Assembly: GCA_946402785.1 (NCBI GenBank)
Contig: CAMIXP010000041.1
Coordinates: 1-10,195 of the forward strand
Direction of reading: 5' to 3'
Origin: an uncultured Caryophanales bacterium
GTDB taxonomy: Bacteria > Bacillota_I > Bacilli_A > RF39 > UBA660
DNA length: 10,195 bases
Numbering within the stretch: the stretch's first letter is position 1; each line of letters starts with the position of its first letter. A program made the translations under genes and the position numbers. The notes below the pieces were generated by a model. It ran no database searches. It was not told the DNA's origin and was given only the letters and a program-made list of their open reading frames with translations. This document shows, piece by piece, positions 1 through 5,643 of the stretch.

Positions 1-471
1 AAATTTGATAAAGGACCATTCTTTGCCATTCCACTTCATACCTATGAAGATGGTGGTACCAAAGAATACTATGGATTAGGATACAAAGTAATTAAATATA
101 ACCAAATCCAAGGAAGAAAAGATACAGAATTAGGAACTTGGTCATTAAAATACAATGTAGATCCAATCTATACAGAAATGCTTGATTTAGCAATTGAATT
201 TAATGATAATCCAAATGCCATCAATAACTACTATAAAAAATTAGTAGTTGTTACAGGAAACTTAAAAGAAGTAGATGTAGACAACAATACCGTAACGTTA
301 GAATATACAGATGATGGTGGAAAATATACGACAAAATTACTTTGCCAATTAGAAGTTGCAAATGAAAATATTAGTCTATTAGAACCAAACTATGAAATAA
401 CAGCTATGGGTACTGTAATGGATTATCAAAAGAAAACAATCTATCTAGAGAATTGCTTTGCAGAACAATAA
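1..471 (+). CDS. 3' part of a protein of unknown function with a C-terminal OB-fold (tRNA_anti-like) domain
   Basis: The reading frame is open from the first base and ends at TAA 469-471, so the N-terminus lies outside the window and 156 codons are visible. The first visible part carries the string YYGLGYKVIKYN followed by GTWSLKYN, a motif I associate with uncharacterised Bacillota proteins. From about base 220 the pattern (YYKKLVVVTGNLKEV, alternating beta strands, then EITAMGTVMDY and YLENCFAEQ) resembles the tRNA_anti-like OB-fold family found in exported or lipoprotein-type proteins. Despite the family name this implies no tRNA role. The ATG at 178 lies inside the continuous frame, has no ribosome binding site and is not a real start. 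Location and function cannot be judged without the N-terminus. A hairpin terminator follows directly. The OB-fold assignment is by eye. Confidence 0.75.
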   Translation, partial: KFDKGPFFAIPLHTYEDGGTKEYYGLGYKVIKYNQIQGRKDTELGTWSLKYNVDPIYTEMLDLAIEFNDNPNAINNYYKKLVVVTGNLKEVDVDNNTVTLEYTDDGGKYTTKLLCQLEVANENISLLEPNYEITAMGTVMDYQKKTIYLENCFAEQ

Positions 472-495
472 AAGAGTAAAAAAAACTCTTTTTTT
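470..495 (+). terminator. Intrinsic terminator of the first gene
   Basis: An 8-bp stem, AAAAGAGT (470-477) with ACTCTTTT (485-492), has an A-only loop and runs into a T tract ending at 495. It overlaps the stop codon of the first gene by two bases and so closes that transcription unit. Confidence 0.8.
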
Positions 496-523
496 ATTGT
501 AAAAAAACCAGTATACTTATAAT
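494..523 (+). promoter_or_regulatory. Promoter of the small 530-766 unit
   Basis: A perfect -10 box TATAAT lies at 518-523. The -35 is weaker: TTATTG (494-499) with an 18-base spacer, or TTGTAA (497-502) with a 15-base spacer. It lies right behind the preceding terminator. Transcription would start near base 530 and end at the 743-766 hairpin, giving an RNA of about 235 nt. Confidence 0.55.
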
Positions 524-546
524 AGAGAAAACTAGGACGTGAGAAA

Positions 547-730
547 ATGAGAAAAAGTAGTTAATAACTTAGGAGGCAAAAATTGTAGCACAAGTAATAA
601 TTTTAGTTGTCAAGTTGGAAGTTACCGCTTTGTAGTGTACTCAACAGGAGAAATAGAAATAGGGAATGCGTATTACTTTGTACGAGTTGGAGTAAGCAGT
701 GTAATCTATGGAATGCCAGAAGAAGGGTAA
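547..730 (+). pseudogene. Small reading frame of about 60 codons, apparently broken by a one-base frameshift
   Basis: ATG 547-549 follows a purine-rich stretch (AGGACGTGAG, 535-544) but reaches TAA (562-564) after five codons. The overlapping frame 551-730 is open for 59 codons and has no ATG, GTG or TTG near its beginning. Removing one A from the A5 run at 552-556 would join the two into a 60-residue protein starting MRKVVNN and ending at TAA 728-730. The open frame encodes SYRFVVYSTGEIEIGNAYYF and ends YGMPEEG, protein-like with two Cys. It faintly recalls the C-terminal region of surface or pseudopilin-like proteins, but I do not recognise the family. A promoter and a terminator bracket it, so it may be a decayed gene, a sequencing error in a homopolymer, or a small RNA. 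Confidence 0.4.
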
Positions 731-742
731 AAAATCATTAAT

Positions 743-766
743 AAGAAGAGTTTTACTCTTCTTTTT
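743..766 (+). terminator. Intrinsic terminator of the small unit, just upstream of gatC
   Basis: A perfect 9-bp stem, AAGAAGAGT (743-751) with ACTCTTCTT (755-763), has a three-base loop and T residues through 766. It separates the small unit from the gatCAB promoter. Confidence 0.85.
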
Positions 767-790
767 CTATGCTTTTCTATGACTTCTATG
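763..790 (+). repeat. Three short near-direct repeats upstream of gatC
   Basis: The word TTTCTATG occurs at 764-771 and 774-781, and CTTCTATG at 783-790, with a period of about 9-10 bases. The last copy supplies the TG of the extended -10 element. The set lies between the terminator and the promoter core, where a -35 would be expected. It could be a binding site in phase with the helix or simple low-complexity slippage. Confidence 0.45.
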
Positions 791-797
791 ATATAAT
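789..797 (+). promoter_or_regulatory. Extended -10 promoter of gatCAB
   Basis: TG (789-790), one base, then TATAAT (792-797) is a textbook extended -10 element. No good -35 lies at the usual distance, as is common for extended -10 promoters. Transcription would start near base 804, leaving a leader of only about 20 bases before the gatC start. Confidence 0.75.
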
Positions 798-810
798 AAA
801 TTGAGTTATG

Positions 811-817
811 AAAGGAG
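811..817 (+). promoter_or_regulatory. Ribosome binding site that fixes the gatC start
   Basis: AAAGGAG lies eight bases before ATG 826. An in-frame ATG at 808 lies upstream of this site, with no binding site of its own and close to the expected transcription start, so 826 is the likely start. Confidence 0.75.
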
Positions 818-825
818 TGTTTTTC

Positions 826-1134
826 ATGGAAGAAAAGCTTACAAGAGAAGAACTATTACATGTAGCAAATCTTGCTCGTATTAAGTTAACAGAAGAAGAA
901 ATTGAAAAATACCGTGTTCAATTAAGAAAACTATTAGATGATGTAGAAAAGATTAATGAAGTAAAAGGATATGATGATGATATCCTAATTGCTTGTTGGG
1001 ATAATAATACAGAATTAAGACCTGACACAGAAGGAGAAATGTTAGATCCAAAACAAGTAATTGAAAATGCTCCTCATCATGCCGGAAACTATATTGAAGT
1101 ACCAGTAGTTATCGGAGAAAGTGAAGGTGCTTAA
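826..1134 (+). CDS. gatC: Aspartyl/glutamyl-tRNA(Asn/Gln) amidotransferase subunit C
   Basis: GatC is the small belt-like subunit that clamps GatA and GatB together in the cytoplasmic complex converting Glu-tRNA(Gln) to Gln-tRNA(Gln), and often Asp-tRNA(Asn) to Asn-tRNA(Asn). The 102-residue length is close to the usual 95-100. It shows the family N-terminus (TREELLHVANLARIKLTEEE, residues about 6-25), a charged helix, then RPD and the closing NAPHHAGNYIEVPVVI. The start at 826 is chosen from the AAAGGAG site; an upstream ATG at 808 would add six residues. It is the first gene of gatCAB, with gatA starting one base after its stop. An extended -10 promoter precedes it, and I see no T-box or riboswitch. 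The identification rests on both motifs and gene order. Confidence 0.95.
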   Translation: MEEKLTREELLHVANLARIKLTEEEIEKYRVQLRKLLDDVEKINEVKGYDDDILIACWDNNTELRPDTEGEMLDPKQVIENAPHHAGNYIEVPVVIGESEGA

Positions 1135-1135
1135 T

Positions 1136-2584
1136 ATGAAATATTTAAACAAAGGTATTGATGAAATACATGAACTATTGAAAAGTAAAAAGATTAAGCC
1201 AATCGATCTAGTAGAAGAAGCATTTGAAAATATTGAAAACAATAAAGAATTAAATGCTTATATTACATTAAACAAAGAAGAAGCTATAAAAACAGCAAAA
1301 GAATTGGAAGATAAAGAAGTAGATAATATCCTATTTGGATTACCAATTGCTGTAAAAGATAATATTTGTACCAATGGTTTAAGAACAACTTGTGGATCTC
1401 ATATTCTAGAAAACTTTGTACCAATCTATGATGCAACGATCGTAGAAAAGATTAAAGAAAAGAATATGATTATTATTGGAAAAACCAATATGGATGAATT
1501 TGCAATGGGATCAAGTTCTAGAACAAGTTATTTTGGAGCACCAAAGAATCCATGGAATACCAATAAAATTACAGGAGGATCATCAGGTGGTTCTGCTGCA
1601 ACCGTATCTGCAAGAGATGTTTTATTTGCTATCGGCTCTGATACAGGTGGTTCGATTAGACAACCAGCAAGTTATACCGGAATCGTAGGAATGAAACCAA
1701 CGTATGGTAGAATTTCAAGATATGGTTTAATTGCTTTTGCATCAAGCTTAGATCAAATGGGACCAATGACAAAGAATGTTTATGAAAATGCAGTATTATT
1801 AAATGCCATTGTTGGAAAAGATCCAAGAGATTTAACTTCTGCGAATCGAGAAGAAGAGGATTTCACAAGATTCATTGGAAAAGAAATTAAAGGAATGAAA
1901 ATTGCAGTACCTAACTTCTTAATGGGAGATGTAGTATCAGAAGAAGTAAAGAATAAAATCAAAGAAACAATTGAACTATTAAAGAAGAATGGAGCAGTTG
2001 TTGATTTTATCGATGTAAAATATTTAGACCAAGCAATGATTTTATATCAGATTATAGCGATGGGAGAAGCATCTTCTAACTTAGCAAGATTTGATGGTAT
2101 TCGTTATGGATTCCAAGCAGAGAATGTTAAAAACATTGAAGATGTATATCTAGAAACAAGAGGTCAAGGATTTGGAGAAGAAGTAAAAAGAAGAATTATG
2201 GTAGGTTCTTACTTACTAAGTGGAGAAAATGCCAAAATCTATTACAACAAAGCTTTATCCATCCGTGATGATATGAGAAAAGAATTCAATAAAGTATTTG
2301 AAAACTATGATTTAATCATTGGACCAACATCAGTTTCAACAGCTTATGATTTAACAGATCCAATGGATGATCCAAGAAAGAGTTTCATGGATGATGTATT
2401 AGTTATTCCAGCCAATATGGCAGGACTTCCAGGAATGAATATTCCAGTAGGATTTGATAAAGACCATATGCCAATTGGTATGCAAATTATTGGTAACTCT
2501 TTCGAAGAAGCAAAGATGTATCAATTAGGTAGTTTTATTGAAAAAGAATTAAACTTAGATTTAACACCAGGAGGTGAGAAATAA
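1136..2584 (+). CDS. gatA: Aspartyl/glutamyl-tRNA(Asn/Gln) amidotransferase subunit A (amidase)
   Basis: GatA hydrolyses glutamine to release the ammonia that is channelled to GatB. The 482-residue length matches the family (about 485). The amidase-signature Ser-cisSer-Lys triad is complete: K74 in AVKDNI, S149 in GGSSGGS (146-153 region) and S173 in DTGGSIRQPAS. The 24-residue spacing between the two serines is the one known for this family. Downstream are GMKPTYGRISRYGL and SLDQMGP. A GTG at 1121 could extend the frame by five codons, but ATG 1136 has AAGGTG at a proper distance and starts one base after the gatC stop, so it is preferred. The stop codon TAA shares its last base with the gatB ATG, indicating translational coupling. 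All key residues are present, so it should be active. Confidence 0.97.
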   Translation: MKYLNKGIDEIHELLKSKKIKPIDLVEEAFENIENNKELNAYITLNKEEAIKTAKELEDKEVDNILFGLPIAVKDNICTNGLRTTCGSHILENFVPIYDATIVEKIKEKNMIIIGKTNMDEFAMGSSSRTSYFGAPKNPWNTNKITGGSSGGSAATVSARDVLFAIGSDTGGSIRQPASYTGIVGMKPTYGRISRYGLIAFASSLDQMGPMTKNVYENAVLLNAIVGKDPRDLTSANREEEDFTRFIGKEIKGMKIAVPNFLMGDVVSEEVKNKIKETIELLKKNGAVVDFIDVKYLDQAMILYQIIAMGEASSNLARFDGIRYGFQAENVKNIEDVYLETRGQGFGEEVKRRIMVGSYLLSGENAKIYYNKALSIRDDMRKEFNKVFENYDLIIGPTSVSTAYDLTDPMDDPRKSFMDDVLVIPANMAGLPGMNIPVGFDKDHMPIGMQIIGNSFEEAKMYQLGSFIEKELNLDLTPGGEK

Positions 2585-4008
2585 TGTCAAATTATATTCC
2601 TACAATTGGTGTAGAAGTACACGTAGAATTAAAAACAAAGACAAAGATTTTCTCAAATGCCAGAAATGGTTATGGACAAATGGCTAACTCCTTAACAAAT
2701 GTAGTTGATTTAGGATATCCTGGAACACTACCAACATTAAATGAAGAAGTTATAAATCTAGCAATCCGTGCCGCAACGGTATTAAATTGTAAGATTAGAA
2801 GAGAAATGTTCTTTGATCGAAAGAATTATTTCTATCCAGATAATCCAAAGAACTATCAGATTACACAATCAAGAACTCCAATTGGATATGATGGATATGT
2901 AGAAATTGAAGTAAATGGAGAAAAGAAGAAAATTGAAATAGAGGAAATGCATATTGAGGAAGACACTTGTAAGAGTGCCCACAGAGGAACAAGAACTCTT
3001 CTTGACTTCAACCGTGCAGGAGTCCCTCTAATCGAGATTGTTACAAAGCCATGTATCGCAAGTAGTACAGAAGCAAAATTATATCTAGAAAAGTTAAAAG
3101 AATTATTATTCTATTGCGATATCAGTGATTGTAAGATGGAAGAAGGTTCTATGAGAGCCGATGCCAATGTATCTATTCGTAAGAATGAATCTGATCCATT
3201 TAATACAAAAGCAGAGATTAAAAACATTGGATCTATTTCCAATGTTGGATTAAGTATTGAAAAAGAAATAGAACGTCAGGCTAAACTATATGATGCTGGA
3301 GAAACCTTTAAACCACAAACAAGACGTTTCGATGATAAATTACAAGATACCGTTTTAATGCGTGTAAAAGAAACAGGAAATGACTATCGTTATTTCCCAG
3401 AACCAGATATTCCTTTTGTTGTTTTAACAGATGAAATGATCGAAGAAGCAAAAAAAGGAATTCCAATGTTACCAGATGAAAGAAGAAAAGTTTATGTAGA
3501 AAAAGGAGTACTAGAAACAAATGCCAATAAACTAGTACAAAATAGACCACTAAGTGATTTCTTCAATACGTTATTAGAAGAAGATACAGATTTTAAGATT
3601 GCTTCTAATATGTTATTAGGTGACATTTCAGCTTACTTAAATAGAGAAGAAAAAGAGTTATCTGAAACAACTCTTACAAAAGAAAGATTCCTAGAATTAG
3701 TAAAAGCTTATGCAGAAGGAACGATTACAAGTAAAAACTTAAAAGACATGTTAGATACCATTCTTGAAAGTGATAAATCCATTGCTGAAATCATGAAAGA
3801 ACAAGGAATTGAAAATATCACAGATGATAGTGAAATAAGAGGAGTTATTCAAGAAATTATTAAGAATAATCCAGAGAGTGTATCTGACTTTAAGAATGGT
3901 CATGATAGGGCTTTGAAGTTCTTAATGGGACAAGTAATGAAAGAAACAAAGGGAAAAGCAAACCCTCGTTTAGCAAATGAAATATTGCTTGAGGAATTAA
4001 AGGGATAG
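2584..4008 (+). CDS. gatB: Aspartyl/glutamyl-tRNA(Asn/Gln) amidotransferase subunit B
   Basis: GatB binds the misacylated tRNA, activates the side chain of the attached Glu or Asp with ATP, and transfers ammonia from GatA. The 474-residue length is normal. Family landmarks are IGVEVHVEL near the N-terminus, YFYPDNPKNYQITQ (residues 82-95), HIEEDTCK (123-130), EGSMRADANVSIR and KAEIKNIGS, then NDYRYFPEPD. The last 145 or so residues form the helical GatB/YqeY-type tail that contacts tRNA, ending NPRLANEILLEELKG. In the HIEED motif the usual Gly before Lys is Cys (C129), a variant that may be lineage-specific. GGAGGTGAG lies just before ATG 2584, and the start overlaps the gatA stop by one base. 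No clear terminator follows; the next promoter begins two bases after the stop. Confidence 0.97.
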   Translation: MSNYIPTIGVEVHVELKTKTKIFSNARNGYGQMANSLTNVVDLGYPGTLPTLNEEVINLAIRAATVLNCKIRREMFFDRKNYFYPDNPKNYQITQSRTPIGYDGYVEIEVNGEKKKIEIEEMHIEEDTCKSAHRGTRTLLDFNRAGVPLIEIVTKPCIASSTEAKLYLEKLKELLFYCDISDCKMEEGSMRADANVSIRKNESDPFNTKAEIKNIGSISNVGLSIEKEIERQAKLYDAGETFKPQTRRFDDKLQDTVLMRVKETGNDYRYFPEPDIPFVVLTDEMIEEAKKGIPMLPDERRKVYVEKGVLETNANKLVQNRPLSDFFNTLLEEDTDFKIASNMLLGDISAYLNREEKELSETTLTKERFLELVKAYAEGTITSKNLKDMLDTILESDKSIAEIMKEQGIENITDDSEIRGVIQEIIKNNPESVSDFKNGHDRALKFLMGQVMKETKGKANPRLANEILLEELKG

Positions 4009-4009
4009 A

Positions 4010-4038
4010 TTGAAAACATCCCCTTCATAGTGTATAAT
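4010..4038 (+). promoter_or_regulatory. Near-consensus promoter of the 4059-7397 unit
   Basis: TTGAAA (4010-4015), a 17-base spacer and a perfect TATAAT (4033-4038). The -35 box starts two bases after the gatB stop, so the following genes can be expressed independently of gatCAB even though no strong terminator separates them. Confidence 0.85.
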
Positions 4039-4058
4039 GTTTATTAGGATGTGATGAT

Positions 4059-4520
4059 ATGAAGTTTGTCAGAAAACATAGATATTTAGTTTTAATTGGT
4101 TTGATTATTATAGCCGTTATTTTGGCATTATTAATATTAAAAGATACCGTATCTTTTGATGAAACAACAGCTGTATATGGAAACCGTTTAGATGGAATAG
4201 AAAATGTTGAGATAACAAAAGAACAAAAAGATCAAGTAAAAGCAGCATTAAAAGATAGAACAGAATCTGTAAACGTTCGTGTTGCTGGTAAATTAGTAAA
4301 TGTAATTATTAAAACAAATGGGGATGTATCTCTAGAAGATGCAAAAGGAATGGGACCAACTGCATTAGGAGTATTCACAGATGAACAAAAAGCATTCTAT
4401 GATTTCCAATTCCTAATTAATAATAGTGAAAACCAATCTCAATTCCCAATTATTGGTTATATGCAACATTCAAGAGATGCTATAACATGGACAAAAGATA
4501 GAGAAAAGACGGAGGGTTAA
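4059..4520 (+). CDS. Small membrane-anchored protein of unknown function
   Basis: A 153-residue protein with a basic N-terminus (MKFVRKHRY), one hydrophobic segment (about residues 9-28) and a hydrophilic remainder. This predicts a single-pass anchor with the C-terminal domain outside the cytoplasm. The visible strings are YGNRLDGIENVEIT, then an alternating segment VNVRVAGKLVNVIIKTNGDVSLEDA, then EQKAFYDFQFLINN and FPIIGYMQHSR. It looks like a small alpha/beta domain. I do not recognise a named family, although similar anchored proteins seem to occur in low-GC Gram-positives. It has no Cys, hence no lipobox. The start is supported by AGGATGTGA ahead of ATG 4059 and a consensus promoter. It is the first gene of an apparent operon with the split GGDEF sensor; the next ATG begins one base after its stop. 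Confidence 0.8.
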   Translation: MKFVRKHRYLVLIGLIIIAVILALLILKDTVSFDETTAVYGNRLDGIENVEITKEQKDQVKAALKDRTESVNVRVAGKLVNVIIKTNGDVSLEDAKGMGPTALGVFTDEQKAFYDFQFLINNSENQSQFPIIGYMQHSRDAITWTKDREKTEG

Positions 4521-4521
4521 G

Positions 4522-5379
4522 ATGAAAAAAAGAATATTGATTATTCTTCCTATCTTAATAGCCGTTGTTACGTTTATCTTTGTTTATCGTTATTACAACA
4601 AAGAAGATAAGACAACAACCCTAACCATTACAGAAAAAAGATGGGTAGAAGAAAATCATGAAAAAGAATTCGACTTTGAAATCGTTAATGATTATCCACT
4701 ATATGGATTAAATGGAGTAGGAGTAATCTTCGACTTCGTAGAGGATTTTGAAGAAAACATTGGAATTGAATTCAATAAAATATCTTATTTAAAAACAGAA
4801 AAACCAACTGGAAAAGGATATAGAATTCGTATTCTAGATAATGATGAAGAATTAACAGATCAAGATTTATTCTTATTTAGTGATAATTATGTAATTGTTG
4901 GAAAACAATATGAAAGAATTAATCATATAAAAGATATTAAGAATAAAAAAATTGGTGTATTAAAAGAAGATGAAGAAAAAATTACATTCTATTTAAAAGG
5001 AGCAAGTAATCTATCATATGCAACATATGAAGACGTTGCAACCATGTATGATGCTTTAGATAAAGAAGAAATCAACATGTTAGTAGTTCCTAATATTATG
5101 TATTTAAATTACACCATTCAAAAAGATAAATATCATATTAACTATTACTTAACAGAAGCTAAAAAACAAATCGTTTTAACATTAAGTGATAGTGATAAAA
5201 AACTAAATACTATCTTAGTAAAATACTATAATAAATGGAAACAATTAAACTATGTTTCTGAATATAACAAAGAATATTTAGCATACTATATTGATAACAA
5301 CAAATTAGATGCAAAGACAAAGACATCTTTAATGTCTAAGAACTATGTATATGGATATGTTGAAAATGTTCCATATTAA
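4522..5379 (+). CDS. N-terminal half of the split sensor: membrane anchor plus one solute-binding-like domain
   Basis: 285 residues as encoded. GGAGGG (4511-4516) lies at good distance before ATG 4522, one base after the preceding stop, so translation is well supported. The N-terminus MKKRILIILPILIAVVTFIF is a membrane anchor or uncleaved signal. The rest resembles a periplasmic-binding-protein type 2 fold: LTITEKRWVEENHE, DYPLYGLNGVGVIFDFVEDF, then IKDIKNKKIGVLKED and MYDALDKEEINMLVVPN, the usual hinge-region signatures of SBP_bac_3. If the TAA is real, the cell would make an anchored extracytoplasmic single-domain protein with no output domain. The last nine residues, YGYVENVPY, already belong to the next domain, which argues that this is not a natural C-terminus. 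The ligand is unknown. Confidence 0.7.
   Translation: MKKRILIILPILIAVVTFIFVYRYYNKEDKTTTLTITEKRWVEENHEKEFDFEIVNDYPLYGLNGVGVIFDFVEDFEENIGIEFNKISYLKTEKPTGKGYRIRILDNDEELTDQDLFLFSDNYVIVGKQYERINHIKDIKNKKIGVLKEDEEKITFYLKGASNLSYATYEDVATMYDALDKEEINMLVVPNIMYLNYTIQKDKYHINYYLTEAKKQIVLTLSDSDKKLNTILVKYYNKWKQLNYVSEYNKEYLAYYIDNNKLDAKTKTSLMSKNYVYGYVENVPY
5377..5379 (+). other. In-frame TAA interrupting the sensor/GGDEF gene
   Basis: The context is cca tat TAA aag aat. A one-base change from GAA, CAA or AAA would account for it. TAA ends most other genes here, so reassignment is excluded. I see no obvious readthrough signal such as UAG followed by CAATTA. Confidence 0.85.
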
Positions 5380-5643
5380 AAGAATGTTAATAATCATGTT
5401 GCAGGTATTGCAGGAGAATATATCAATCGAGTATCTCGTCTTGCAGATATCACATTCAAATACAAAAAATATAGTTCCGTAAAAGCATTAAAGAAAGCAG
5501 TAGAAAAAGGAGAAGTAGATATCTACTTTGATTACTACAACTATGCAAATGATGATTATCTACCAACGATTTCTACTTTCATTGAAGATTTTTCAGTACT
5601 AGGAAAACAAGAAGATAATCATATTGTTACATCTTTTGAAAGT

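Noticed and set aside
571..634. A perfect AGGAGG (571-576) followed by a possible ATT start for a 17-residue hydrophobic peptide (VAQVIILVVKLEVTAL after the start)
   Set aside because: ATT starts are very rare, and the AGGAGG is also explained as Gly-Gly codons of the frameshifted reading frame. Nothing else supports it.
1121..1135. GTG 1121 as gatA start
   Set aside because: It would overlap gatC, and its upstream GGAG is too close. ATG 1136 has AAGGTG at normal spacing and matches the usual GatA N-terminus.
1476..1688. Second + strand frame inside gatA
   Set aside because: It is a shifted reading of the conserved amidase signature region, which is clearly coding in the gatA frame.
3308..3550. 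Antisense open frame inside gatB, and similar minus-strand frames at 1042-1242, 1780-1962, 6536-6781, 6902-7207, 8090-8314 and 9827-10036
   Set aside because: All lie opposite well-supported genes, lack ribosome binding sites and promoters, and have shadow-like compositions (rich in Leu/Phe/His or Ile/Ser).
4000..4025. Imperfect hairpin AAGGGAT / ATCCCCTT after gatB as a terminator
   Set aside because: The loop is long, the stem is short with a bulge, no T tract follows, and it overlaps the -35 and spacer of the 4010 promoter. At best it attenuates weakly.
5377..5379. TAA reassigned to a sense codon
   Set aside because: TAA terminates most of the other genes in the window at the expected ends, so a code change cannot explain it.
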